64,000 nucleotides of DNA from Haliclona indistincta (taxonomy: Eukaryota; Porifera; Demospongiae; Haplosclerida; Chalinidae). Shown here piece after piece: positions 34,634 through 44,994 of the stretch. Under the pieces are notes generated by a model, which searched no databases, was not told the origin of the DNA, and worked only from the letters and a program-made list of their open reading frames with translations. How positions within the stretch are numbered: position 1 is the stretch's first letter; each line of letters opens with the position of its first letter. Made by a program: the position numbers and the translations under genes. The stretch spans positions 4,751,781 through 4,815,780 of the forward strand of contig OZ024786.1 in assembly GCA_964017065.1 (NCBI GenBank), given 5' to 3'.

Positions 34634-34873
34634 CTAGAATTAACTGTGATTGATCGTGTGAAAAAGAAGCTGAACTGTTGCTGTTAATCGTGTGAGAGTG
34701 AACTAGAACTGTTGCTGTTGGTCGTGTGAGAGTGAAGCTGAAGTAGAACTGTTGCTGTTGGTCGTGTGAGAGTGAAGCTAAGTGGAACTGTTGCTGTTGG
34801 TCGTGAGTGTGAAGTGAGCATCAGCCTGAACCTTAACTCGACTTCTCTGCTGGTCCTGATCTAGTCTGATCAA
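34634..34873 (+). repeat. about 50-bp tandem repeat in the probable 5' UTR exon of RING copy 4
   Basis: GAACTGTTGCTGTTGGTCGT recurs four times between about 34670 and 34815. The block ends with GATCAA, then the donor GTAAGTAAT at 34874. The matching acceptor AATACAG ends at 34931, giving a 58-bp intron before the first coding exon. Confidence 0.55.
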
Positions 34874-34932
34874 GTAAGTAATTCATAAGATAAATGTGCT
34901 TTTAGAGAAACATCTTTTAATAACAATACAGA

Positions 34933-35112
34933 ATGGTTGAATGGAATACACAACTGATAAAGAAAGGTGTCTATTATGAAGGGCGGGAGGATGATGTTGA
35001 ACAGGTTATTGATCATCAAAAAAAGCTACAGTCACATCATATGGCACCCGGCGGTCTACAAGCACGACAAAAGGATACCGAGAATTGCTGCCCTAATGAA
35101 AGTGTAAAAAAG
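34933..35112 (+). CDS. N-terminal exon of RING-like copy 4 (60 codons)
   Basis: The ATG at 34933 lies one base after an acceptor (AATACAG). The 60 codons (MVEWNTQLIKKGVYYEGRED..., ending ESVKK) end exactly at a phase-0 donor, AAAAAG then GTGTGT. A 489-bp intron follows, to the acceptor TTTATTCTCAG at 35601, where the next exon begins V-K-K in the same phase, as in copies 1 and 2 (VKD, VME). No domain is recognised in this exon; it is charged and helical. Confidence 0.5.
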
Positions 35113-35601
35113 GTGTGTTAATAATTCTAATGAAGTTAAGTTACCATAACTGCTTAAGAGCAACCATGTAACCTTAATTCCAGTGCAATAATGTCATAAC
35201 GAACTGATGTACATGTGATCAATAACAGATTGAATGGTGATTGACAGATTGTAACATACAAGCAAAATTGAATTTCGTAACATATGCTGCACAATTATTG
35301 TACATAATGTATTATCATGTATTTTACTGAGTACACCAATGCTTTTCTGGAGTCACGGGCAATTGCAACTGGATAACACACCATTTGCAATTGCTGAAAT
35401 AAGAAGGCATGACTGTCAATTTGGACAAAGGTACTATAAGGAGAAGATGTTTCTGGCAGCAAAATTATGTGATAACTCCAACCATGCTTGCCACAAGTGT
35501 CTGATTTAATTCTGGGGTGTGGTTATGTCCTTGTGTCGGAGGAAAGGTGGTTGTTGTGATTAATACAGATATGTTACATTTAAAAATTACTTTATTCTCA
35601 G

Positions 35602-35884
35602 GTCAAGAAGACTGTTCAACAGTTGACACAACATATTTAAAAAAAACACAACGCTGAGTGGAGTAGCCATGAGCCAAAACTTGGAATGCAAGATTTGTAC
35701 GAATTTACCTAAAGGCCAAATTGTGAGAAAAACATGTTGCAACCAGTTACTCGGCTATGGTAAATGCTTCAAGAGAGCGACTGAGGAGGGAACGTGCCCC
35801 CTTTGCCGTAGTGACAATGTAAACAGTGACGTGCTGAAAGGCTTTGAAGACATCGTGTCAAAGTTGGAAAACAGCAGCAAGTAG
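35602..35884 (+). CDS. RING-like exon of copy 4, N-terminal part out of frame
   Basis: In the splice frame the exon reads VKKTVQQLTQHI and meets TAA at 35638, within a TTTAAAAAAAA run. The zinc region is one base out of phase and has its own ATG at 35669 (71 aa). Ligands: C7, C10, C23/C24, C33, C43, C46 (CKIC, CCNQLLGYGKC, CPLCR); tail VLKGFEDIVSKL. The usual GC-x2-C is GYGKC, so one presumed zinc ligand is Tyr. Either a one-base error or indel in the homopolymer splits the gene, or the short ATG form is used alone. Confidence 0.55.
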
Positions 35885-37130
35885 TGGAGTGGACCAGTCT
35901 TGTACTACTCGATCATCATCAATGATTACTCATTAAACTCACTTTATACTCGCTGAAGTTATTTACTCATCATTCTGCAGTGTTGAAACAGTCAGCCATT
36001 CATATGTTCATCTTTATAATCACTGAACTGGGTATATAATTTATACTCCTCATTCTGTATAGTGTGGACACAGTCAAACGTTCATGCTCATCTTTATACT
36101 CGCTGAAGTAATTTTTTTCTTTTGATTCATACGTACTATAGCGATCGCCACATAGCTTCAGTGTGGACACCCGTTCTTGCTCATGCATTCTCCATACAGA
36201 ATAGTCGGTGGGCGTGTCAATAATCAAAACTGCGCCCACTAATGGTCAGAGTCTCAGTCAGTCTTGTCTGAGATCACGATTGACAGGGTCGTGGCAGGAT
36301 TCCATAATTTTTGGTACACACAAAGACAGGTGTGTCAATCTGTAGGAATTATACCTAGAAACAATCCGACGGCGATCTTGATGACTTAATGGGCGCAGTT
36401 TACAGCTGTAGTGTTCATGACGTCACTGTACCGGCCCCACACAGGACTTACTTTGTCAAGAAGCTCTCGTGCTAGTGCTATAAACGCTACCATGGACTGC
36501 TGCATGGACCTGACTCGCATCGATCCGAGTCAGGTGCGGACGCGCGCTAACCGAGTTCAACCCGGGTAAGTCGGGTTTGATTTCGACCCGGGTTGTCAGT
36601 GCGAACACGGCTTTAGCTTCACGACTGAAATCAATGTCTCTATCACTATTGATTTTTACGATGCTTTCAACAGAAACATTTTGTGAGATGTAATACATAA
36701 AACATCAATTTAAAAAAAATTAATTGTACAACACTTTACCCTCATGGTCGTAACAATAGCACTTTCCTTTTAATCTAGATCTTGATTTCATACTGGCGCT
36801 TACTCCTTGATCATGTCTTTACCATCTAGTCTTGCTGACCAGGATATCCTTTGTTGCATCCCATCGATTGCTGGAGTAATAGTTGCGCTTGGCACAGTAA
36901 TTGTTCTTCTCCACTCCTTGTTAGAAACATCAAACAAGGAGTGGAGGTACAGGTGCTACTGGCGGGCTGATCACGTTTCAGCCCACCTGTAGCATCTCAC
37001 CTGATATTGTTTTACTTCTCTTCACTAAAATAAAATGGAAATGTTATGTACGAAACATTCGTACGCACTAATGACATTATGTATGGTATAGATGTAGTTG
37101 TTTAGTTGTAACAAACAAAGAGATCATACT
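35885..37130. other. no gene seen; tandem duplication and GC-rich inverted repeat
   Basis: About 35905-36010 and 36010-36130 repeat a CATCTTTATA-type unit (CTCGCTGAAGT). At 36555-36600 CCCGGGTAAGTCGGGTT faces CGACCCGGG, a GC-rich inverted repeat of unknown origin. A 59-aa frame from ATG 36813 with one hydrophobic segment (IAGVIVALGTVIVLLHSLL) is possible but unsupported. Confidence 0.4.
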
Positions 37131-37385
37131 TTAAACAGCAGTAGATTGTGCGGGCATTGTGGTTTGCCGTTGCACAACATGCTCAATAGGAATGTCCTTC
37201 TGTGCCGAACGTCGTTTTCGTCTTGAGATCCCTCCCTTTCGTCCTCGTCCAGCTGGGAGACCAATCATTAATCACACAGCAGGTATTTATTGACAGGCAT
37301 TAGTTGGTGTAAACACTTTGACAGGGGTGTCCTCTCCAGACGAAATAGCAATTACACCACAGTCTGCTGCTGCTGAGTCGGCCAT
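37131..37385 (-). CDS. two-exon small nuclear-like protein with SIM-like motif (70 aa)
   Basis: Exon 1 (37385-37295) starts MADSAAADCGVIAISSGEDT. VIAISSGED fits the SUMO-interacting motif pattern: a hydrophobic core followed by Ser and acidic residues. A 42-bp intron (37294-37253) runs from GTCAAT to GGTCTCCCAG. The join restores one frame (phase 1). Exon 2 (37252-37131) reads GRGRKGGISRRKRRSAQK, a strong basic nuclear signal, and ends TMPAQSTAV. The donor is weak at position +3, so the exact splice is inferred. No RING follows, unlike SUMO-targeted ligases. It sits between the RING-like array and related debris. Confidence 0.5.
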
Positions 37386-38032
37386 TATGAAGCTGCGCAA
37401 AAACAGATATCGGCTATTGGCAGATAAAGAATATACTACTGTCTAGTACCTATAAACTAACTTCAATCGCAAACTCGTGTCTGGAAATGCGCATGCTCGT
37501 GCTAATAATGGTAGGTGAGTCCAGTCCACGGTCCAGTCCAGAGTCCAGCTTTTACATCTTTCCGGACATGGGTGCTCTCTGGATTGTAAGCCTTCTAGCC
37601 ACCTGTCATAGCAGGGCACCCATACACAGGCAAAGCTGGGATAAAGAGTGAGATTGTCTAACTTCAAGGGTTGCGTTGCTACATTAGCTTCTCATAAGCC
37701 ATAATGCAAAAATTACAGGCATTAGGACTAGCTAGAGATGGCATACAAAAACAATAAAGAAGCCATGCGATTTTTTGCCTAAACAGCTGGCTTAGCATTT
37801 GTGCATTACTTTGAAAGTACTTGGCTGGTATGGAACTTTCCTGTCCAGATATGGAATAAGCATGAAAATTAAGAATACAGGACAAAAAATCACTTAGAGG
37901 GGTGGCACAAGCGACTTAAAAATCTAGTTGCTAAGATCTAACATCTGATCTGATTTTGAGGAAATAAACAAGGAGCAAAAAGCCACATAAATTATTTAGG
38001 TACGGCTGGGTGCTGGTGCAAGAGCTTCCAAA

Positions 38033-38188
38033 ATGTCAGTTCAAGCTATCACCACTTATAGAAAGATCAAGGAACTAGTACAGAAACATCTTTTCGCAGA
38101 AAAATCTGTTACTCTGGATGAATACCTAAATGGAGTTTCAAACAAAATCAATATAATTATTAATGATGTTGATGTTGCCAACGTTTAG
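38033..38188 (+). CDS. 51-aa ORF resembling the N-terminus of the RING-like family
   Basis: ATG at 38033, TAG at 38186-38188. The peptide has ITTYRKIKELVQKHLFAEKS and then VTLDEYLNGVSNKI. KELVQKHLFAEKSVTL lines up with AQLLKKHIFGQQPAQL and ISKQFALKTITL, which precede the zinc region in RING copies 1 and 2. No zinc region follows. It may be a first exon or a truncated paralog. Confidence 0.4.
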   Translation: MSVQAITTYRKIKELVQKHLFAEKSVTLDEYLNGVSNKINIIINDVDVANV

Positions 38189-38649
38189 CTCGCCCACGCA
38201 ATGTGCATGCCTGTGAGCTCCGCCTACAGAGCGAGTACACGTGGCAGCTGACAGGCGACAGTCAATCGCGACCATCAGGGTTGTGAGTTTCAGGCTTCAG
38301 TTCGGTTCCAGCCTCTGGCATCTCTCATCCTCACTCTTCCTCCAGGTGCATCCCAAACAGGTGTGAGGGCGGCTGGGGTTGCAACAATACATTGAGATAA
38401 TGTATGAAATATAAGAAGTAAAAGTCATAACAAGGTTAGTGACCAGTATCACAGTGATGCACGTTTTGTATGGACTTGGTTGGAAGACTGTGGTAAAAAT
38501 CGTTTCTTCTGGGCCTATAGTTGGTCGTCAGTTCAAGTTTTTGCCTGGGCATCGTCGCCTCGTTATGTCCTTTGTTAGGGGTATAAAATAAAAGCTGCAT
38601 GCACCACAGCTAAAACACAAGCTGCGTGAAGTTGAAAATCATGGGAAAA

Positions 38650-38889
38650 TTGTACTCTAGTTCGTATCTCTCTTGAGGACACTTCCAGTGCTCCAAGGAC
38701 TGTCTCTAACTGATCGCCTCTCAGTTCAATTCGACCACTCACCTAAGAACAATAAATTATGAATATTTAATTACACTACTCACCAGTTGCAGGCTACGGA
38801 TTGCTCGCAGTCGCACAGAGACAATTTCATCATTGAACAGGTCAACAAGAAAATCATCATTAACATTATGTCTAGTATTAGATTCTAAT
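38650..38889 (-). pseudogene. Integrator subunit 4 (INTS4)-like fragment, two exons
   Basis: Exon A (38889-38784) contains DFLVDLFNDEIVSVRLRAI, close to the INTS4 HEAT-repeat stretch with DFLVDMFNDEIEEVRL. A 41-bp phase-0 intron (GTGAGTAGT...TTGTTCTTAG) leads to exon B (from 38742), with LRGDQLETVLGALEVSSREI, matching the next INTS4 stretch. INTS4 is a scaffold of the Integrator RNA 3'-end cleavage module. Similarity fades after about 38650, and upstream of exon A the sequence changes to a kinase fragment on the other strand. This is a piece of the gene, probably a duplicated fragment. No further INTS4 exons were found. Confidence 0.6.
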
Positions 38890-38997
38890 CTGTCACTTGT
38901 GACTGCACCTATGCTGGCACAAACAAATGGATACGCAACACCAGAGGTACAAACAGGAAAGTTCAGTACCAAGACAGACGTCTATAGCTACGGAATC
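38886..38997 (+). pseudogene. protein-kinase activation-segment fragment
   Basis: The frame reads NGYATPEVQTGKFSTKTDVY, then SYGIV, before a donor-like GTTAGT. This is the P+1 loop, APE (here TPE) and the subdomain IX Asp of IRAK/receptor-like kinases (GY.APE...G..S.K.DVYS.G). The APE Ala is replaced by Thr. No ATP-binding or catalytic-loop exon was found nearby, and it abuts the INTS4-like fragment on the opposite strand. It looks like stranded gene debris, or one exon of a larger gene. Confidence 0.55.
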
Positions 38998-39109
38998 GTT
39001 AGTGAAGGGCATTTCAAGTGTGCACTACGATGTGTGCTACATTGACAGAGGTCCAGTGTGTGAATGACAATTAGTAACTGTATAATAATTATGTTTTATG
39101 CAATCCCAG

Positions 39110-39222
39110 ATGGTGATATACTGTTGCAAGAAAATGAGCTTATAGAAATCACTTATGGCTATAAAATCACAGAAGATTGCTTTGTCCAATGGCCACTTAG
39201 GGACACAGAATATTATAGCTAA
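39110..39222 (+). CDS. candidate last exon, unknown protein
   Basis: It follows an acceptor-like TATGCAATCCCAG and reads GDILLQENELIEITYGYKIT, then EDCFVQWPLRDTEYYS, to a TAA at 39220-39222. The frame is protein-like but no family is recognised. It could belong with the kinase fragment 110 bp upstream. Confidence 0.3.
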
Positions 39223-39969
39223 TAATTATAACCACTGCTGCAACTTCCTGTCATGTCAACTTCCTTTCTTTTTGTCATGCTTGTCATGTTGTAGGACCTC
39301 TTTCTGTTTAAATACTGTATTCTTAAAGAAGATCTAACTTTTTACCTCATTTGTCAATCAATAATGTTGAGTAGTGTAATTCCTTTTTTGGCAGATGAAA
39401 CTGCAGACGTATCAGCAATCAAAATACTCAGCATAAAAATTGTGTTCACTATATGAGTACAGGCTTTGAATTTTTTAAAGACTTCACTGGCTCTCTTCCT
39501 GCAACAGGCGCACAATACTTCACATTACCAATTGTACATTTTTACTAGAGCTAATAGGCTGAAGTTGGTTGGAAAAGGGTTTGATGGGCTGCGACTAATG
39601 CATGGTATTTAATGTTATTTAACCCATTGCAGAAATCATGCTCTCAACTTAGTTCTGATACATTCAAGCAGCGCAGACAGCCATGTCACAATAATAGCAC
39701 GGAAAATACAACGGCATCATCTCTGAATTTCTAGTGAAGATGCAGAAATCTTTTCTGCAGAGAATAAGGTGAGATAGTAAAACAGTAGATAAAGGATTGA
39801 CTACAATAAAAGACCGCCCACCATATAAACATTGATCGTTTTGGCAATAGTTGGTGCTTCGTGTCATTTGTTGATTGCATCCTCATAAGCAGTCAGATCC
39901 TGATTGATGCTTCTAAGGTTGCAAAATCCGATGAAATTTCTCTTATGCTTGTCTTACACCAAACAGTCT
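39223..39969. other. no gene seen
   Basis: AT-rich. Short frames only, none with a domain. Confidence 0.45.
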
Positions 39970-39973
39970 TTAA

Positions 39974-40572
39974 CCCTTTAGGGCCTATAGCGGATTTAGC
40001 CGTCATAATTGACTCCACCTACTGTAGACGTCATAAATAGTGTGAAAAGTGGTCTAGAAAGGTCAAATAAAGTTTAATTGCAAAAGCTAACTTTACCTGA
40101 AAAAACCCACTGTTTTTCGCCGCGCCCTCCCCACTAAAATATATAGAACGGGGGGATTTTTAAAGGGGGGTATCCCCTCTTTAACCCAGGGTTCGAAGGG
40201 GCGGAGCCCCTCGCCGCTTTCGGCATTTTTGGGGCTTCAGGATGCCCCTAAATGCACACTTGGGCATAGAATATGGTCTAAACTATGCTGTTTGCTCACC
40301 TGGACACCACCAGGTTTTTGTATCAGTCACCAGGGCTAAACGAAGACTAAAATTGGCTGAAAAATGACGAGGTCGCAGCACTTAAGCGGCTTCTGTTCCG
40401 AATTGGGAGTGGCCAACACAGAGTTTAGTACATGGTCGTAAACTTTGACATGCCAGGAAAAAACAGTGCTAGTTTGGAACAGCTAGCGTACTGCATGTTG
40501 TAGAAATCGCAAGACAAACTGTCAGTTTAGAGCAAGCCGAATTTTCGTCAAAATAATTCAGTCACTAAAGAG
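39974..40572. mobile_element. piggyBac-like MITE with TTAA target sites
   Basis: Flanked by TTAA (39970-39973 and 40573-40576). The left end is CCCTTTAGGGCC and the right end inverted is CTCTTTAGTGAC, so the TIR is short and imperfect. The interior holds a G-run patch (GGGGGGATTTTTAAAGGGGG). The left 100 bp also occurs, split by a nested insertion, at 2105-2909. No transposase. Confidence 0.65.
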
Positions 40573-41033
40573 TTAATGTACATTTCGTTAATGAGCATCA
40601 GGACGTTTCTTTCTCTACAACATGTCAAAGTTGTTGACCAAGGTAAAATGACTTGAATTCTACAAAGTTGTAAACATGTTCTGGAGAGCTGTTGGTGTGA
40701 TGATTTACAATGTGGTGTCTGACAAACTATTGTGTATGAGTTATGGACAGGTGATTCTGAGTGTAAACATGTTTCTTATACTAGTCAGTGTGTCTCTCTG
40801 TTCTAGAACATTCTCTCATATTCAGTATATAAATGTGTGTCACAATGGCTAAAACAAATTTTGATCATTCTCACTCAATTGCTCAATACTTTACAGTTGG
40901 CTGCTGCATGTGAGTGAGGGTTGGCTGTTAGTAGGGAGGGGGATGGCGGTTAAGTAATCGATGTAGGAGAAATGATTAATTAGTTGCAGATTTCCTGTAC
41001 ATATTTGGAGAAGCAAATAGATATAGGTTAGAC

Positions 41034-41168
41034 GACGGATCGAGGCAACTACGGGATTTAGAGTGCCGCGGGAACCGATGTATAGACGTTCCGAGCGCGT
41101 AGCGCGAGGGCGTCTATTTCGGTTGCCAAGGCGCTCTAATTCCCGTAGTTGCCGATGATTCGTCGTCT
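41034..41168. repeat. long imperfect hairpin, about 135 bp
   Basis: AGACGACGGATCGAGGCAAC, TACGGGATTTAGAGTGCCGC and GGGAACC on the left are answered by GGTTGCCAAGGCGCTCTAAT, TCCCGTAGTTGCCGATGATT and CGTCGTCT on the right. The GC-rich centre is GAGCGCGTAGCGCGAGG. It could be a foldback MITE or a hairpin RNA locus; nothing decides between them. Confidence 0.65.
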
Positions 41169-41411
41169 ACTACAGCCACATGGCAACAATAAACTGACGC
41201 AGATATTCTTTGAAAAACAATGGTTGATGACCGTCCCAAAGCTGCTGAGTTCCTGCAGCATGAGCGTTTCTTGTTGCTCGAAAACACGTGCTGTGACCCG
41301 GCTGCCACACCCACAAACGCCGCTTTGCGTTACACGTGGCAATGGCTGAACTTGGACTCCAACGAACGGTTAGAACAATAGTCTAGAGTCCAGCAGTCTT
41401 TTGTACTTGCT

Positions 41412-41747
41412 GTGTGCGTCTATTGGGCAATCGTTACTTGCTTTCTTACGTTTTCCATGCACAACAAGTCAACTTATCGTTGCATCGATCGTAGCCAAGT
41501 ACCCGGGTCTTTAGATGCTGTGCCTGTGCTGCCCATGCCAGAAGCGAACACAACACATACTGGCCCAGTAACTACTAGTACCTGTACAAAAGAAACTCAT
41601 GACAGAGGAAAACATGATCATGAGTTCCAGCGGAAAAATATGAGTTCCAGCAGAAAAATACGAGTTCCCGCGGAAGAATACGTGATTTATTTTCCTCCAA
41701 CTGACCAATCAGATTCTAGAATTACATTGAACTGTAGTATAATTTAA
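41412..41747 (+). CDS. hypothetical 111-aa ORF with three 20-bp tandem units
   Basis: Open frame with a hydrophobic start (WAIVTCFLTF) and a Ser/Thr-rich body. TGAGTTCCAGCGGAAAAATA is repeated three times with changes (41621-41680), so part of the protein is repeat-coded. No family. Low confidence. Confidence 0.2.
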   Translation: MCVYWAIVTCFLTFSMHNKSTYRCIDRSQVPGSLDAVPVLPMPEANTTHTGPVTTSTCTKETHDRGKHDHEFQRKNMSSSRKIRVPAEEYVIYFPPTDQSDSRITLNCSII

Positions 41748-41840
41748 GATATTATATTTTGAACCAAATACTAGTGATAGGTCTATATTATGCCGTTAAA
41801 TGTCTTACATAGCTCTGAAATAAAGATCAGAGGGCTATTT

Positions 41841-42085
41841 TTAGACAGTATCTGAACAGATATCTATCTCAGCAGCCTTCATGAAAGTCGTAGAAAAACC
41901 ATGAGCAGCGTCAATGTGATGAGTATAATCACGAAGAGTTCTCTGGCATGATAGCTTGATTATGCCAGAATCTCTTACAGCCTCTTCGTATGCACCACTG
42001 GACAAGTACTGCACGTAAACAGGAGGCTTGTGAAGCTCCATGATCCATCTTGTGAGGTTGTTTACAGAACACCAAATCCATACAC
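41841..42085 (-). pseudogene. P-element/THAP9-like transposase fragment
   Basis: The open frame runs back beyond its ATG to about 42085. It reads RWIMELHKPPVYVQYLSS, then GAYEEAVRDSGIIKL and QRTLRDYTHH. The RTLRDYTH motif after a Gly-Ile-hydrophobic segment, preceded by RW...YL, is typical of the region before the DDE core in THAP9/P-element-like transposases. A stop follows about 25 residues later. No catalytic core is seen nearby. Confidence 0.5.
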
Positions 42086-42543
42086 CGGCTATTCAAGCTC
42101 AATGCTAGTGCTGCTTAAGTTTCTCTATCTGTGCAGATCAACTGCCAACTGAACTGGATTGTTTCCAGCAATAACATCTCTGCTGATTTCTTTTCTCAAT
42201 CTGAATTTGATACTGACACAAAGCTTGCAAGTAGCCAGCGTTCATCTTATGTCATACCTTGACAAATGCCAGCTATGAATTCGAAATACAGATGAGAAAT
42301 TTTCCGAAATCATCAAACAGAATGACACGACTCCAAGCACATAAATTTTTTCTTTAAAACATTAATTTTCTAATTATTATTATTAGTAGGTGCCTTACCT
42401 GCTATCAGTCATCCAGAGTACCAAATTCTCCTACCACCATGGCATTCTTCAACTCGATGCACTCTCTGTGTCCGTCAAAGAGATCCACTAACGTTCACTG
42501 ACGTTCAGCGATTGAGTATGGCGCGGCGATTGGTTCACAATAA

Positions 42544-43388
42544 ATGCGTTGCTCTGTCTGCATTGCGTCGCCTCTCATGGCCTCAAGCAAAGAGAGAACA
42601 CGTGCGCTTCTCCTAGCACTAGTAGTAATTCACAAAAAAAGTCACAGAAAGCATCTGAAAAGTGTATGGATAATAGAGATATTTCTTAAGAGACGTCAGC
42701 AAGGAGACTACTACAACCTAGTACAAGAAATGCGCCTTGGCGACCCAGAGTTGCATTTCAGGTACATGCGAATGAGCAGGGAGAGATTTGACAGCTTAAA
42801 TACTAACAATTACTCATAATTATAATGCATTCTCAATTGTCATAAAAAATTATTATTGCAAATGCTTGCAGGTAGGTCCACTGCTAAAGAATAGGTCATA
42901 TTTTAGCAGGGAAAGGACAGCTATCTCTGCTGCAGAGAGGTTGGCTTTAACATTGAGGTTTCTTGCTGCTGGAGATTCACAGATTGTTTACTTTATTCAT
43001 AGTTATTATCAGTACCTCTATTATGGTACAGGTATCTCTTTCATTCAATTTCCGAATGGGAAAATCGACAGTGTGTGGCATAGTCCAAGAAACATGCGTT
43101 GCTTTGTGGGAAGTGCTACAACCCGAGTATGTAAAGGTACCATCAACAAAGGAGGAATGGCTCGGTATCAGTCAACAGTTCGAGGCCCTGTGGAATTTCC
43201 CGAATTGCATAGGTGCTGTCAATCCATCTCTCTCTCTCTCTTTGAATGCATGGATCCAATTATAGGCGTCATTGATGGCAAGCATGTCATTTCTCAAGCC
43301 CCTTCTAACGGTGGTTCCTACTACTATTACCAAAATAAAAGTGACAAGTGCAGAGATAGAAGCACTCAGTCTAGCCAATACTTCATTT
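42544..43388 (+). pseudogene. PIF/Harbinger transposase (HARBI1-like), split and truncated
   Basis: Segment 1 (42544-42804) has RRQQGDYYNLVQEMRLGDPE and FRYMRMSRERFDSL. Segment 2 (from 42867) continues VGPLLKNRSYFSRERTAIS and AERLALTLRFLAAGDSQ. A 46-bp intron (GTTTAC...GGTACAG) leads to VSLSFNFRMGKSTVCGIVQE. A second intron with a CT-run leads from NFPNCIG to VIDGKHV, the first DDE Asp. After APSNGGSYYY the frame degenerates and stops at 43386-43388, so the second and third catalytic residues are missing. The first intron has an acceptor (GCTTGCAG) but no GT donor. No TIRs were found. Harbinger transposases cut and paste DNA at 3-bp targets. Confidence 0.75.
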
Positions 43389-44300
43389 GAAGTTTTTTAA
43401 GGCTTTATAAAGATGGTACTTTATACTATACTCTCCAAGATGGTCTAGATCTCAAAAACGTGATGATACTATTTGCTCTTTCGTACTGAGCAACTCTAAT
43501 ACTATCAAATTTGGACGAATTCATTTCTTTTGCCTATCTTCCCCGCCTTTTGCACTTGCTTCTGTTCTACGTTCTCTACCAAGATCTTTAACGTCACAAG
43601 CAGGTCAACCTTGCCGACAATCACTACAACATCACCAAAGAAATGATCTACTAAACAGCTGTTATTCCTGTCGAGACAAGTGCACAGCTGATAAATGTTT
43701 TCCAATTACTAATATAAAGGACAAATTGTACTTATTAGTACGCCCAATGACAAATATAATAGTTGTTCAGCCCAATAATGTAGAACATAATTTATAACTG
43801 TTGTAACTTTTTCTGTTATTAAAACAGTTTTAAGATGTATCATTATAAGCATCACATCATAGAATTGCTATTCTATGCAGTCATAAAATAGTATCATATT
43901 ACAGCATCTGAGTACCAGTACTGGCTGATATTCTATCTCCTCCCGTGCATTGAAGACATAGTTCCACCTATAAATATTATATCTCAAGCATGCAGCAATG
44001 CTAATAGCAGCTGTTTATATGTTGAATAAGCGATCAATTTCTCCTGATGACATCAAAAAGAGCACAAAACATCTGGTCAAATTTCATCAACGCTACTGTA
44101 CGCTACTGTACTCATTTTCCTCTCATTTATTGTGTTGTCTGCTTTACATGTATGACAGTCGTACTTGCAATAAAAAAATTAACGATTGGCCTAGCACGTG
44201 ATCGTTGCGCACGAATTAAGTCACGATCCAACCATCCATATTATATCTCCGGCCCATGTTCTCCATCATTCCGGCTATTGTCTTAACTTGCTTCAGTAAA
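43389..44300. other. no gene seen
   Basis: AT-rich. Possibly the decayed 3' half of the Harbinger element, but no DDE residues could be read in any frame. Confidence 0.4.
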
Positions 44301-44373
44301 GTTCACAATGCGTCGCAAAGCTGGCAACGCATACGCGGTGCCGTTTCGCTCAGCTCTGCAACGCATTGTGAAC
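44301..44373. repeat. 73-bp hairpin
   Basis: GTTCACAATGCGTCGCA at the left is answered by TGCAACGCATTGTGAAC at the right, with one mismatch and a loop of about 40 nt. GC-rich relative to its surroundings. Confidence 0.6.
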
Positions 44374-44793
44374 TAGGGTTTATACAACTAGATCCCTCCA
44401 ATCCCAGAGTATTGCTAGTTATCTGTCTAAAACTAATCTATTCTCCGCTTCTCCTCTACAACTAAAAACTAAAATACGAATGTACTCCCTTTTTCACCAG
44501 CAGGATCAAAGCAGGATCAAATACTCCAAGACCCTTGGTGCTGTGCTGTCGTTACGTGCTAGAGATAAGACCAGAGTAAGTTGTGCGTAGGCTATGGGAA
44601 GCGGATCATTAGGACTGGAGTGATGGCTAAGTGATGCAACAAACTGAGCCATCCAAAGACTAACCCGAAGCGTCGAGGGGGGTAGAGTGAATTAGAAGAA
44701 GCCAAGCGAACTACTGCTGTGACTGTGAGATCTGAAGCATTGTGGAGGAACTTGGACATCGATTTTGGACATTAATTAAGCTCTCTAATAGAT

Positions 44794-44994
44794 ATGGGCA
44801 ATGAGGTAAATTTATTTATTCGCACAACGGAAGAGGTGCGACTAAAGGAAGAAAATAAAATCCTTAGAATGAAAGTAGAAAGGCTAACTATCGAATTAAA
44901 TCGTGAAAAGGAAAGAAGGAAGAGAAAACGGACAAGAGAGAAGAGCCAGAAGAGAGCAAACCTAGTCATGAAGGGAAGCACCCTAAACGAGTAG
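44794..44994 (+). pseudogene. coiled-coil exon, copy A (shortened)
   Basis: It follows an acceptor-like TCTCTAATAG. It reads MGNEVNLFIRTTEEVRLKEE, then ILRMKVERLTIELNREKERR, before diverging and stopping. It aligns with copy B at 45404 residue for residue over about 45 positions. Sequence related to the later part of copy B continues out of frame to 45128 (GAGACTGAAAAGGAGAAAATG), so copy A has decayed by indels. Confidence 0.55.
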
